Source of the DNA: Saprospira grandis | GTDB lineage: Bacteria; Bacteroidota; Bacteroidia; Chitinophagales; Saprospiraceae | Assembly: GCF_027594745.1 (NCBI RefSeq) | Contig: NZ_CP110854.1 | Coordinates: 2,869,501-2,933,500, forward strand | Length of the DNA stretch: 64,000 nucleotides | Direction of reading: 5' to 3' | In this document: piece after piece, positions 1-8,483 of the stretch | Numbering within the stretch: position 1 is the first letter of the stretch | Layout: each line of letters opens with the position of its first letter | Program-made: the position numbers and the translations under genes | Notes under the pieces: generated by a model | Seen by the model: the letters and a program-made list of their open reading frames with translations, nothing else | What the model was told of the DNA's origin: nothing | The model's database searches: none

Positions 1-1842
1 GTAGATTATACCTACGAAAATGGACAGTCTACCATTGAGCTGCCTAGCCTTCAACTTTCTGCTGGCTTGTTTAGCTTTGAAACGGCTAATGTGGCTTATG
101 AAAATGGCCAATTGAGCATTGATAGCGTAGATCTGAACCTACAAAATCTTGGTCCAATTGCAAGTAGCTTGACTGCCTCGGCTTCTGGAATAGTATATAG
201 CAGTGCCGGCTTGTCTATTGATAGCATGAGCGCAGACTTTCCCGATTTGGCCGGTACTGGCGTTTCTGTCTTGGTCGAAAACTTTAATGTGGCCGCTGGC
301 GGCGCTGTATCCGGTAATGGAACAGTAAATCTAGCTAGCGATATTGTTTTGGCTGGCGGTTCGGCTACCCTTAGCGATATTGAGTCGAGCGTAGATTTTT
401 CAGGCAGTACTTGGGGCGTTTCTATTGGCGCAGGCTTGGCTTTCCAAGTGGCTGGTGTAGAGGCTTCTGGACAGGTAGATATCAATTATGCTTCTAATGC
501 AGGCCTAGGGATTAAAATCAGAAATAGCCGATTTGATGCTGGTTTTGCTGGCTTTGAGGCAAGCTCTAAGGAAATGAGCTATGAGGCGGCTTCAAATAAA
601 TTTGTCGTTAAATCACCTGCCTTTAGCTTCCCCAATTTTGCCGATGGCCTAAAAACGGAAGCCGAGTCGATCTCTATGGAGGATGGCGACTTGAAGATTG
701 AAGATGTTAAGGTCACTTTGGGCTATGAGTGGAATATCCGCGAAGGAATTGTGGCTTCGCTAGATGAAGGTACACTCAATAAAGATGGCAGTAGTACAAC
801 ACTTACTGCAGTGGCTTCTCTCAATATTGATTTGCCCAAATATAGCACAACCGGAAGTGCCGCGGCTTCTTTGGAGGTCTCTCTCTCTGACGGAAATGTG
901 GAGGCTGCTCTAGATAGCCTTTCTTTAGATAATGCAATTGTGAACCTAACGGTAGGGGCCGATTCTAAACTGACAGAAAACGGTTTCTATTTTAGTGAGG
1001 TCACTTTGGGCATTAGTGAGGATGCCGATTATGAGACCCTCAAGGAGATGTTCCCTGCCTTTGGTGGCTTGGGGGCTATGGCAATCAATGCGCTTAAAGG
1101 CTCTAATGTAGTGGCTACAGGCGTTAATGTGAGCCGAGCAAATGGCTTTGAGGCCGAAGATATTTCTTTGGACTTTGCCAAGATCCCTTTCCAAGCTATG
1201 GGCATGGAGGGAGAACTAGATATCAATAACCTTTCTGCCAAATTGGGCGGCTCTAAGGAGTTCAAATTAGCCGATTTTGGTATTCCGACTAGCGTGGGCA
1301 TTTCGGTGCCTATTGTGGCTGGAATTAACGCTACTGGCGAAATTGGCATTGATGCCGGCATTAAGCTAGGCGCCAATATTCAGGCCCAGGGCAATAAGGA
1401 TAGCGATGTTTGGGAACTCATGGGCGGCATTGATGCCGATGGCGAACTGTCTGTCTATATTCAGGCTGGGGTAGAGGTAGATGCTTGGGTGGCTGGCGCT
1501 GGCGCCGCTATTCGCGCAGCCTTTAATACCGATCTCGATATTAGCGCAGGTATTGGTATGGCCATTACTTATAATCCCGATACCAAGTCTGTAGAGATGG
1601 TGCATGAGGGAATCACTTTTGATTACCGCGCCTTGGCCGAAATTTATACTAGCTTGAGCTTAGTGCTAAATGGCCACATTTTGGGCTGGGAAACTGAAGA
1701 AATCATTGAGTTGGCCCGCTGGGATATTGGTATCTTAGATGCCAAAGGAGATACCGAAGGAAACTCTTTGGGCGAGTTGCTAGGCAACTTTAGCAATTCT
1801 GCCAAATTGATGACGGAAGATGATGAGTATAATCTAGTGTAG
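1..1842 (+). CDS. C-terminal part of a very large repetitive secreted-type protein (5' end outside window)
   Basis: The reading frame is open from base 1 (first codon GTA) to the TAG at 1840-1842, so the gene starts to the left of the window. The visible 613 residues contain no cysteine and are rich in Gly, Ala, Ser, Asp and Val. Short blocks recur with alternating polar and hydrophobic residues (for example YENGQLSIDSV, preceded by YENGQSTIELP), which suggests stacked beta strands, followed by Gly/Ala-rich stretches. There is no type IX sorting domain at the end, which finishes in an acidic tail (TEDDEYNLV). I do not recognise a family. A structural, adhesin-like or injection-system-associated giant protein are all possible, and the sequence does not decide. 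A hairpin terminator follows at 1863-1898. Confidence 0.85.
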   Translation, partial: VDYTYENGQSTIELPSLQLSAGLFSFETANVAYENGQLSIDSVDLNLQNLGPIASSLTASASGIVYSSAGLSIDSMSADFPDLAGTGVSVLVENFNVAAGGAVSGNGTVNLASDIVLAGGSATLSDIESSVDFSGSTWGVSIGAGLAFQVAGVEASGQVDINYASNAGLGIKIRNSRFDAGFAGFEASSKEMSYEAASNKFVVKSPAFSFPNFADGLKTEAESISMEDGDLKIEDVKVTLGYEWNIREGIVASLDEGTLNKDGSSTTLTAVASLNIDLPKYSTTGSAAASLEVSLSDGNVEAALDSLSLDNAIVNLTVGADSKLTENGFYFSEVTLGISEDADYETLKEMFPAFGGLGAMAINALKGSNVVATGVNVSRANGFEAEDISLDFAKIPFQAMGMEGELDINNLSAKLGGSKEFKLADFGIPTSVGISVPIVAGINATGEIGIDAGIKLGANIQAQGNKDSDVWELMGGIDADGELSVYIQAGVEVDAWVAGAGAAIRAAFNTDLDISAGIGMAITYNPDTKSVEMVHEGITFDYRALAEIYTSLSLVLNGHILGWETEEIIELARWDIGILDAKGDTEGNSLGELLGNFSNSAKLMTEDDEYNLV

Positions 1843-1862
1843 ACTATATTCTTCTAAATACT

Positions 1863-1898
1863 AAAGGTCCAGAACTACGGTTTTGGGCCTTTTTTATT
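1863..1898 (+). terminator. Rho-independent terminator after the repetitive protein
   Basis: AAAGGTCC pairs with GGGCCTTT (one G-T pair) and is followed by a T-rich run. It lies 20 bases after the stop codon and runs directly into the T-rich end of repeat R1. Confidence 0.7.
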
Positions 1899-2064
1899 TT
1901 TTGGGGCTGCCCCTTCGGCCTGCGGCCTTCGGGTCGTGCCATTGCGCAGCTCGCTCTCTGCTCGGCCCTGCAGCGGCTGCGCCGCTTTGGTCTGCCGCCT
2001 TCGGCGGCCCTGCTACAGCCCCTCAGCCTGCGGCGGCTTCGCCGCCTGCAAGACGCAGAAAATA
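1899..2064 (+). repeat. Structured GC-rich intergenic repeat, copy R1
   Basis: Full copy of the dispersed family. It begins with TTGGGGCTGCCCC, has the invariant blocks GCTCGGCCCTGC and TTGGTCTG, and carries variable perfect hairpins between them, including AGCGG/CCGCT and GCCGCC/GGCGGC. It ends with the long hairpin GGCGGCTTCGCCGCC. It faces R2 in inverted orientation, with a palindrome pair between them. Confidence 0.85.
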
Positions 2065-2090
2065 GATATAGGCCCAAAAGATGTAAATCA

Positions 2091-2164
2091 ATGCGGGTTT
2101 AAACCCGCATTCCATAAAAACATTGCGCAGCAATACCGCCCTTACTGTAGGTTTCAACCTACAG
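2091..2164 (+). repeat. Bipartite palindrome element (REP-like)
   Basis: Two palindromes, ATGCGGGTTTAAACCCGCAT (2091-2110) and CTGTAGGTTTCAACCTACAG (2145-2164), flank a small hairpin ATTGC-gca-GCAAT followed by ACC (2122-2137). The same three-part order recurs at 7314-7381 (inverted) and 23225-23290. In those copies the central stem is (A)TCGC/GCGA(T), a compensatory change. Confidence 0.8.
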
Positions 2165-2169
2165 CAAAT

Positions 2170-2340
2170 GGCCTAGCGATGCGGCGGGGTGGCCGTCAGG
2201 CCAGACCAAAGCCCGAAGGGCTGCAGGGCCGAGCAGACCTGCGAGCCCCAAAGCGTAGCGCCGCAAGGCGAAGCCGCAGCGACAACAAGCCCTTTAGGGC
2301 GCCGTTCGACGACTGTAAGGAGTAACGCCCCAAAAAAAAA
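2170..2340 (-). repeat. Structured GC-rich intergenic repeat, copy R2
   Basis: Inverted copy with GGCCAGACCAA and GCAGGGCCGAGC, the complements of the invariant blocks, ending in GCCCCAAAAA. It carries an extra module (about 2280-2329) with the hairpin GCCCTttAGGGC, shared only with R5, where that hairpin reads GTCCTttAGGAC. Confidence 0.85.
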
Positions 2341-2366
2341 GGCTCCTTCATCAAAGGAACCTTTTA
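2332..2366 (-). terminator. Terminator of the 2372-4890 operon
   Basis: On the minus strand AAAGGTTCCTT, a short loop and AAGGAGCCTTT are followed by a run of T. It lies just after the stop of the unknown protein at 2372. Confidence 0.8.
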
Positions 2367-2371
2367 GGGCG

Positions 2372-2848
2372 TTAATAATGCTGCCTAATTTCATGCACAA
2401 TAAAATCCACTGCGCCAGTATCGTAGAGTAAGCGGCGGCACATCTGAAAAAACAGGAGCTCCTCCCAAAGCCGATAATTTTCCTCATCTACCAAAGGATT
2501 GCCCGTAGAATGAAAGCGAGCATTTTGAGGCTGAGGCTCAATCTCAACAGCAAAACGAGCCTGAATTTGGCTGCTATCGGCTATTTGTAGGCCCAAAATG
2601 CGCTTTCGGCCCTCATGCCGGCTATAAATCTGCATAGGCAAGCTCATGATGGCCGCATTGAAAAAGGTATGTGAGGAAAATAAACTGAATTTTCGGTTTT
2701 CTGGAAGCTGAATATGGGCCGCCAAAAAATCAATAATCCATTCATCAATGCTTTTTTCGCCCCGGGCTACATAATAGAAATAGGCCCGCTCCCAATCGGA
2801 AGAGGCAGAGGATTGAATCAGGCTATCGTAAGAGGAGCTAGTAGACAT
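2372..2848 (-). CDS. Unknown 158-aa cytoplasmic protein, last gene of a lipoprotein operon
   Basis: No signal peptide or membrane segment is visible. The sequence is Ser-rich at the N terminus and has an aromatic segment near residues 20-30 (WERAYFYYVARGEKSIDEWI). I do not recognise a family. It follows the lipoprotein gene at 2872 by 23 bases on the same strand and is followed by a terminator, so it is the last gene of a three-gene transcript. Its role is unknown; the context suggests a link with the two lipoproteins. Confidence 0.75.
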   Translation of the reverse strand: MSTSSSYDSLIQSSASSDWERAYFYYVARGEKSIDEWIIDFLAAHIQLPENRKFSLFSSHTFFNAAIMSLPMQIYSRHEGRKRILGLQIADSSQIQARFAVEIEPQPQNARFHSTGNPLVDEENYRLWEELLFFQMCRRLLYDTGAVDFIVHEIRQHY

Positions 2849-2871
2849 ATTATAGGGCTTGAGTACTTTGA

Positions 2872-3837
2872 TTAAAGGGCTGTTAGGCCTTGAGGGCTGA
2901 TGCTAAAGCTTTGTTTAAAGGTTTCATCGGCGGGCTGCCCTTGCATGCTCGGAATATTGCTATCCCATTTGAGCTGAATGCTATTGGGGCTACTGATGTT
3001 CAGTTCGAGATTCACATAGTTTTCAAAAATAAGTGGAAGATTGCCCAAGGCGGCATTCCAAACACAACTTCCATCTTTGGCAATGAGGGCAAGCGTAAGC
3101 ATCTGTTCCGGCGACACAATTTGCTGATCGTCCATAATTTCGGGGCAGGCCGCTTCTTGGACCTCCGCAGCAGTATAGAGCAGCAGGCTTTGCCCGTCTG
3201 CCTGCGGAATTTTGCCCCAAACTACAGCCGCATCCTGCTTGAGTATATCGCCTTTTGCCCCCAATAAGCTTTTTAGGTTGGGGACCGCCAGACCAAAATT
3301 TTTCTTTTCTGCATAATTGTTCAAGAGAGAGGCAACCGCCAAGCCTTTGTGGTAATCGGTCTTTAGCGGAAGCTGAAGTTGGGCCAAGTTGGCCAGCAAA
3401 TCAGACAATTGCGCATATTTTTCATGGCTTTTGCCTGCTAGCTGAACCTTTGCGCCTTGGCCATCTTCTCCGCTTAATTGATCGCCACTAAGGCTAAGCG
3501 TCATTTTTTTGGATTCATCGCCACTTTTTAGGCGCATATCGCTAGCCGAGCCTTCTCCCGAAAGAGAGAAGACTTTGCCTTGCTGGCCATAATGCAGCTT
3601 ATAGCGATAGCTGCCATCCTTGTTTTTTTCTAGCCGAGCCAGATAGGCCCAAATTGGTTGCCCGTTTAGGCTGCCTTCAAACCATTGTCCAGAACGATGC
3701 AGGTCTTTCCAATACTCAGTTTGTGTTTTGTTTTGCTCTTTTGTGGGATTTTGCTCTGCTGTTTTTTCTGTAGAAGATGTACAGGCAAAAAGGCTAAAGG
3801 TCAAAGCGACCAAAAGCAATAGGGAAGTCTTTTTCAT
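2872..3837 (-). CDS. Lipoprotein of unknown function, paralogue of the upstream gene
   Basis: The N terminus MKKTSLLLLVALTFSLFAC is a lipoprotein signal with lipobox LFAC, so the mature protein should be membrane-anchored from the Cys. The body (321 aa in all) shares many blocks with the product of 3859-4890: YWKxLxxxGQWFEGxLxxxPIWxYLxR near residue 45, HEKYxQxxDLxANLAxLxLP mid-protein, and NFGLxVPNxKSLLGxKxxxL followed by AVVWGKI. The two genes are 21 bases apart and clearly a tandem duplication. The family is unknown to me. Confidence 0.85.
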   Translation of the reverse strand: MKKTSLLLLVALTFSLFACTSSTEKTAEQNPTKEQNKTQTEYWKDLHRSGQWFEGSLNGQPIWAYLARLEKNKDGSYRYKLHYGQQGKVFSLSGEGSASDMRLKSGDESKKMTLSLSGDQLSGEDGQGAKVQLAGKSHEKYAQLSDLLANLAQLQLPLKTDYHKGLAVASLLNNYAEKKNFGLAVPNLKSLLGAKGDILKQDAAVVWGKIPQADGQSLLLYTAAEVQEAACPEIMDDQQIVSPEQMLTLALIAKDGSCVWNAALGNLPLIFENYVNLELNISSPNSIQLKWDSNIPSMQGQPADETFKQSFSISPQGLTAL

Positions 3838-3858
3838 GGGATAAATATTAGGATTGAG

Positions 3859-4890
3859 TTAATCTAGGCCTTCTAGGCCCTTGCTATTTACATCAAAAAC
3901 TTGTTCAAATTCTTCGTCGATCATGCGGGCGCCTCTTTCGCCGCGCATGTAAGTGGTCCATTTTACGCCAATGCGATTAACTTTTTTGATAGAGAAGCTA
4001 AAGTCCATATAATAAGGATCATCGCCAGCATTACCAATATTGCTATTCCAAAGACAGCGGCCTGTTTTATCAAAGAGCGCTGCAGCCAGCATATTTTTGG
4101 GGTCTTCTAGATAGGTCCCTGCAATAAAGCGGCAGAACTCGGGCATAACTCCAGTGGCCGTATAAAGTAAGAGGGTTTCGCCATTGGGCTGAACAATTTT
4201 GCCCCAAACTACAGCCGATTCCTCCTCTAGGAGTTCTGTTTTATCGCCGAGCAGGCTTTTAAAGTTGGGGACCCATAGCCCAAAGTTTTTATTGACATAA
4301 TGGGGCTTAATATGCTCTTCAATATCTAGACCTTCATAGTAGTTTTTATCTATAATCGGGAGCCGAAGAGCGGCCAAATTGGCCATGAGGTCTTTGGCTT
4401 GGCTATATTTTTCATGGCCAACCGCCTTGAGCTGCATCGGAAAGCGTTTTCCTTCTACATTCGCCCATTCGCCAGTAAGTTGATCGCCATCGACCAGTTC
4501 GCCAGCTTCAAATTTTTGAAGATCTACTTCTATATTGCTAGGATCGCCTTTTCCTGTTAGGTAGATGCTGGCCCCTTGGCTAGAGTTGTAGCCATAATGA
4601 ATGCCATAGGAGTGATCTCCATCGCTGTAGCTATCTACTCGGCTAAGGTATAGCCAGATCGGAATATCTTTTAGGGTGCCTTCAAACCATTGGCCGCGGT
4701 GGTTCAGCTCTTTCCAGTATTCTTTGGGCGCTTCTTGCAGGGCCTCGGCTTGTAGGCTGCTTTCTTTTTCGGGAGTAGGAGAGGCGGCGGTTTCTGCCTG
4801 ACCATCTTCGGCTGTTTTGGGGACAGAGGATTGACAAGAAAATAGGCTTAGGGCCAAAGCGGCCAAAAGCAGTTTAGCATGCTTTTTCAT
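3859..4890 (-). CDS. Lipoprotein of unknown function, tandem paralogue
   Basis: 343 aa with a lipoprotein signal ending LSLFSC. After an Ala/Glu/Pro-rich linker the fold region starts near residue 57 (YWKELNHRGQWFEGTLKDIP). It shares the blocks of the 2872 product and is the first gene of the operon. The two copies have diverged strongly in loops but keep the GQWFEG, HEKYSQ, NFGL and AVVWGKI motifs, which suggests one fold with different ligands. The function is unknown. Confidence 0.85.
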   Translation of the reverse strand: MKKHAKLLLAALALSLFSCQSSVPKTAEDGQAETAASPTPEKESSLQAEALQEAPKEYWKELNHRGQWFEGTLKDIPIWLYLSRVDSYSDGDHSYGIHYGYNSSQGASIYLTGKGDPSNIEVDLQKFEAGELVDGDQLTGEWANVEGKRFPMQLKAVGHEKYSQAKDLMANLAALRLPIIDKNYYEGLDIEEHIKPHYVNKNFGLWVPNFKSLLGDKTELLEEESAVVWGKIVQPNGETLLLYTATGVMPEFCRFIAGTYLEDPKNMLAAALFDKTGRCLWNSNIGNAGDDPYYMDFSFSIKKVNRIGVKWTTYMRGERGARMIDEEFEQVFDVNSKGLEGLD

Positions 4891-4950
4891 AGGGAGGTTT
4901 ACGTTTAATGAGGATTATTGTCCTAAAATAAGCTTTCTTCCCTATAGGCC

Positions 4951-4986
4951 AAAAAAAAAGAGCTGTCTTTAAAAGACAGCTCTTTT
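4951..4986 (-). terminator. Terminator of the initiator tRNA gene
   Basis: AAAAGAGCTGTCTTT and AAAGACAGCTCTTTT form a long stem on the minus strand followed by a T run. It begins 9 bases after the tRNA 3' end. Confidence 0.85.
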
Positions 4987-4994
4987 GAACTTTG

Positions 4995-5066
<72 letters not shown>

Positions 5067-5069
5067 ATA

Positions 5070-5101
5070 CAAATATAAGGCGAGTATTTGGGTTTTCCAA
5101 A
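5070..5101 (-). promoter_or_regulatory. Bacteroidota promoter for tRNA-fMet
   Basis: On the minus strand TTTG (5101-5098), 20 bases, then TATATTTG (5077-5070) match the Bacteroidota sigma-A consensus. The -7 box ends only 3 bases before the first tRNA base, so transcription should start at or almost at the mature 5' end. Confidence 0.7.
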
Positions 5102-5106
5102 TGCAA

Positions 5107-5145
5107 ATAAAAAAACAGGCTAAAGTGATTTCACTTTAGCCTGTT
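5107..5145 (-). terminator. Terminator of the PPIase gene
   Basis: AACAGGCTAAAGTG and CACTTTAGCCTGTT form a perfect 14-bp stem followed by Ts on the minus strand. Confidence 0.9.
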
Positions 5146-5177
5146 AGCTTGCTTTAAATCAATGGATTAGCCATCAA

Positions 5178-7169
5178 TTATTTTTTTACAATTTTATCAA
5201 GAACTTCTTTATTGATCTTGATTTCATATTCCTTACGCAAACTGAGGATGAGGTCCTTTTCTAGCTGATCTTGGAAGTCGGCCACTACATAACCGCGGGC
5301 TTCGTCTAGACTTTTGTTGCTAGCGGGAATCACTTCCTCAATTTTGATAAAGTAGTAAGAGCCATCTTTGGTATAGCCTTTATTCATTTTGCGGGCTTTC
5401 CACTTGATTGCATCCACTTCTGCATTGCGTCCTTTTTCATAGGTGGCTTCGGTGGTTTGGACCAAGGCCTTATCGGCATTAAAGAGCTCCATGACTTCTT
5501 GGGCCGTTTTCTTTTTGGCCTTTTTGCGCAATTTCTTGATCTCTTTTTTGTCTACAGAACGAAGAGTATAAAAGGTCACCTTGGCTCTTTCGTTCCACTG
5601 ATAGTCCTCCTTATGGCTTTCGTAAAAGGCTTTGAGGCCTTCCTCATCATTAGAGGCTTTGTCCCAGATGAGCTGCTTTTTTACTTCAAAAAGCAAGATA
5701 CCCTCTTCATATTCGCGAAGCAAGGCCTTAAATTCTGGATATTTCTCTTCCAAACGAGTTTCTTCATAAGCCAAGCTTTTTTGGGCCACTAGTTTGTCCA
5801 ATACTCGCTCTAGTGCATCTTCATGGCGGCGGGGACGCATAGCAAAGCGCTCGTTGGGCGAGCGTTGCGCCATCTGAATCAATTCTTTTACGCTTGCATT
5901 GAGGTTGCCTAAAGTAAAGACCACTTTCTCATTTTTGAGCAGCTCGGGCTTGGGGGTCCAACGGCCCTGAATAAAGGCTTGGTCCTGGCGCAAAGCCGCA
6001 ATGACTTCCGCATAGACCTTTTCGTCTAGTTGGTAGCCCGCTTCTTCCTTAATTTTATTCACTAGGGCAGTTTCTACCAACTTAAAACGAGGATCTCTCT
6101 TGACCTTAGCCGTCAATTCGGCTTTCATCTGTGGGTAGCTGCTCTTATCCATAGATTTTACCCGACGCAAGATATGCCAACCCGATTCAGATTTTACGGG
6201 CTCTCCATAAACGCCATCTTTGGGCAAACCAAAGGCCGCATTCTCAAAAGCCGCATCAAATTGATTGATGCCTACCCAGCCAATAATGCCCGCTCTTGTT
6301 TTTGAGCTATTATCCTGAGAGTATTTGGCCGCTAGCTCGGCAAAGGTCGCTTGACCCGCCTTGAGGACCCCATGCAAAGAGTCAATTTTTGCCTTGGCTT
6401 TTTCTTCTCCACCTTCCTTTTTGGGGCGGATGAGAATATGGGCCAACTGAATTTGCCCATAAGCTGGGCGAACTTCTGTTACTTTGAGCAAATGCAAACC
6501 GTATTTGGTCCGAACAATCTCCGATACAGCGCCCTTTTTGGTCGAATAAAGCGCATTTTCTAAGGCATAAGGCAGTTGCAAAACCGTAAAAAAGCCCAAA
6601 TCTCCCTTTTTTTCCTTGCTGTAGCTGTCCTCAGAGTACTTGCTCACCATGGCCTCAAAGTTCTCTGCAGTCACTTCTTGCTGCAGTTTTTTCATCCGAG
6701 CATAGGCCTCTTTAACAGCCGTTTCTTCCGCATTTTCATCCAATTTGATGAAAATCTGAGAAAAACGACGGTCTTCCTGCGCCCGATCAAAGGCTTCTTT
6801 AACCAGCTTTTCCGTAATCTCCCGATCCGTCAAATAACTGCTCGATAACTGCCGCTTGTACTGATTCTGCTCCCGCAAAACCTCTGGCTTTTTATCCAAG
6901 CCCATTTCTTGGCCCTTAACCACCTGCAACTTGAAGTTGATGTAAAGGTCTAGGTATTCTTCCAATGATTTTTTGCTGTAATCCGCCTTTTCACCATTGG
7001 TTTTGTCATAGATATAGGTAAACTCAGAAAGACGAACTTCTACGCCTTTTACCGTAAATAAAATAGGGTCATCCTCCGAGGAGGGTACCCCAGAATTGGG
7101 TTGATGCGCCCAAACTTGCCCCGCCAAAAAAAATAGGCAGAAGGCCATTATGCTATGCATCTTCATCAT
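5178..7169 (-). CDS. Periplasmic peptidyl-prolyl isomerase with two PpiC-type domains (SurA-like)
   Basis: 663 aa with a cleavable signal (MMKMHSIMAFCLFFLAGQVWA). An N-terminal chaperone-like region (about 30-130) is followed by two parvulin rotamase domains. The first, about 135-240, has FSQIFIKLDENA, GDLGFF, and YGLHLLKV. The second, about 243-350, has QLAHILIRPKK, GIIGWVG and GWHILRRV. The remaining 300 residues are helical and charged. Established role of the family: proline isomerisation and chaperoning of outer-membrane proteins in the periplasm. It is a single-gene unit with its own terminator. Confidence 0.93.
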   Translation of the reverse strand: MMKMHSIMAFCLFFLAGQVWAHQPNSGVPSSEDDPILFTVKGVEVRLSEFTYIYDKTNGEKADYSKKSLEEYLDLYINFKLQVVKGQEMGLDKKPEVLREQNQYKRQLSSSYLTDREITEKLVKEAFDRAQEDRRFSQIFIKLDENAEETAVKEAYARMKKLQQEVTAENFEAMVSKYSEDSYSKEKKGDLGFFTVLQLPYALENALYSTKKGAVSEIVRTKYGLHLLKVTEVRPAYGQIQLAHILIRPKKEGGEEKAKAKIDSLHGVLKAGQATFAELAAKYSQDNSSKTRAGIIGWVGINQFDAAFENAAFGLPKDGVYGEPVKSESGWHILRRVKSMDKSSYPQMKAELTAKVKRDPRFKLVETALVNKIKEEAGYQLDEKVYAEVIAALRQDQAFIQGRWTPKPELLKNEKVVFTLGNLNASVKELIQMAQRSPNERFAMRPRRHEDALERVLDKLVAQKSLAYEETRLEEKYPEFKALLREYEEGILLFEVKKQLIWDKASNDEEGLKAFYESHKEDYQWNERAKVTFYTLRSVDKKEIKKLRKKAKKKTAQEVMELFNADKALVQTTEATYEKGRNAEVDAIKWKARKMNKGYTKDGSYYFIKIEEVIPASNKSLDEARGYVVADFQDQLEKDLILSLRKEYEIKINKEVLDKIVKK

Positions 7170-7291
7170 AGGTCTTGAAATATATAATAGTTATGAACAA
7201 ATTGAAACTCTTCTAGCTTCAGCGCCACAAAGTTAAAGGAGTTCTAGCAAAAAAAGAATTTTCAGAAAATAGAACTATGTCTAGCTGTTGG

Positions 7292-7533
7292 TTTTGGGGC
7301 TGCCCCTTCCGCCGGGTTGAAACCCAGCGCAAAGCGGTATCGCTTTGCGAAGCTATACAAAATGAGGGTTGAAACCCTCATGATATCGGTCGGGTCGGGC
7401 TGTGTCAGGGCTCGCAGGTCTGCTCGGCCCTGCGCGGGCTTTGCCCGCTTGGTCTGGCCTGCGGCCCCCCTTATCCATCCCTCAGCCGAGGCGCTGCGCG
7501 CCTTAGCAGGCGGCAAGCCGCCTGCCTGGACCA
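7292..7533 (+). repeat. Structured repeat, copy R3, interrupted by a palindrome element
   Basis: Starts GTTTTGGGGCTGCCCC, is then interrupted by the bipartite palindrome element (7314-7381), and resumes with GGGTCGGGCTGTGTCAGGGC, GCTCGGCCCTGC, a variable hairpin CGGGCtttGCCCG and TTGGTCTGGCC. The nested order suggests that the palindrome element entered an existing R copy. Confidence 0.8.
7314..7381 (-). repeat. Bipartite palindrome element inside R3
   Basis: Read on the minus strand: ATGAGGGTTTCAACCCTCAT (7381-7362), a spacer, the hairpin TCGCAAAGCGA followed by TACC (7350-7336), a further spacer, and the palindrome GGGTTTCAACCC (7325-7314). Same order as at 2091-2164 and 23225-23290. Confidence 0.75.
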
Positions 7534-7534
7534 A

Positions 7535-8254
7535 TTAGCGCAGACAGTTCTTATAAAGCGGAATCACATTCTGAAAACCCATATATAAAGCATCTACGGT
7601 CAAAGCATGCCCAATAGATACCTCTAGCAAATTAGGGATGTTTTGCTTAAAATAGGCCAAATTGATCAGGTTGAGGTCATGCCCAGCATTGAGCTCAATG
7701 CCTACAGCCGCCGCCGCTTCTGCCGCCTTGACATAAGGGGCAATGGCCGCCGCCCGATCTGCCTTGTATTCATGGGCATAAGGCCCTGTATACAATTCTA
7801 CCCGATCGGCCCCTAGTTTTTTGGCCCCCTCAATCATTTTGGGGTCGGGATCTACAAAAATAGAAACTCTGGTCCCTAAGCTTTTTAGCTCTTCGGTCAC
7901 CTCCTGCAAAAATGAGGCAAAAGCTAAAGTGTCCCAACCCGAATCAGAAGTTAAGGCCTGAGCCGCATCGGGAACCAAAGTGACCTGATCAGAAGGATAC
8001 TTCCGCAAAAGGTCCATAAATTCAGGAGTGGGATTGCCCTCAATATTAAACTCTGTGGCAATTTTTCCCCGCAACTCTGGAATATCATCATAGCGAATAT
8101 GACGCTGGTCTGGACGAGGATGTACCGTGATTCCCTCCGCCCCAAATTTTTCGCAATCTAGGGCCACTTGCAATAAGTTAGGAAAATTAGCGCCCCGCGC
8201 ATTGCGAATTAGCGCCACCTTGTTCAAATTTACGCTTAAGCGACAAGTTGACAT
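7535..8254 (-). CDS. pdxJ: Pyridoxine 5'-phosphate synthase PdxJ
   Basis: 239 aa, the family's usual length. It condenses 1-deoxy-xylulose 5-phosphate with 3-amino-2-oxopropyl phosphate to pyridoxine 5'-phosphate (DXP-dependent vitamin B6 synthesis, cytoplasmic TIM barrel). The N terminus RLSVNLNKVALIRNARG is typical. Catalytic residues known from the family are present: His45 and Arg47 (TVHPRPDQRHI), Glu72 (FNIEG) and a His near 192 (LNAGHDLN). It starts at ATG 8254. R3 lies directly beyond its stop codon. Confidence 0.97.
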   Translation of the reverse strand: MSTCRLSVNLNKVALIRNARGANFPNLLQVALDCEKFGAEGITVHPRPDQRHIRYDDIPELRGKIATEFNIEGNPTPEFMDLLRKYPSDQVTLVPDAAQALTSDSGWDTLAFASFLQEVTEELKSLGTRVSIFVDPDPKMIEGAKKLGADRVELYTGPYAHEYKADRAAAIAPYVKAAEAAAAVGIELNAGHDLNLINLAYFKQNIPNLLEVSIGHALTVDALYMGFQNVIPLYKNCLR

Positions 8255-8395
8255 ATTTTTTCTTTTTGGTCAATTAGATGGCGCAATATACAGAACTCAT
8301 AGCAAAAGAACTTGACTGACTTAGGAAAGCTAAACGCCCTCTCTTTTCCCCAAAAGGCCTTAACGCTTTTTTAATAGAAAAGGAGCCTAGGGGAA

Positions 8396-8426
8396 TTTGG
8401 CCAAGAAAAAAATTAGCGTAAATTTG
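8396..8426 (+). promoter_or_regulatory. Bacteroidota promoter upstream of the nitroreductase gene and R4
   Basis: TTTG (8396-8399), 19 bases, TAAATTTG (8419-8426): a full match to the Bacteroidota consensus. Predicted transcription starts near 8432, so repeat R4 would lie inside the roughly 210-base leader of the gene at 8642. Confidence 0.65.
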
Positions 8427-8483
8427 TATCGCGGGCGATAAGAGTGCTGAAGCTTGCTGCCTAGAGCAAGTTCTTTCGTTGAG

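Noticed and set aside
1844..2325. Several Arg/Ala/Pro-rich open frames over R1 and R2, and similar ones over other R copies
   Set aside because: They are by-products of GC-rich repeat sequence, occur on both strands and do not resemble proteins.
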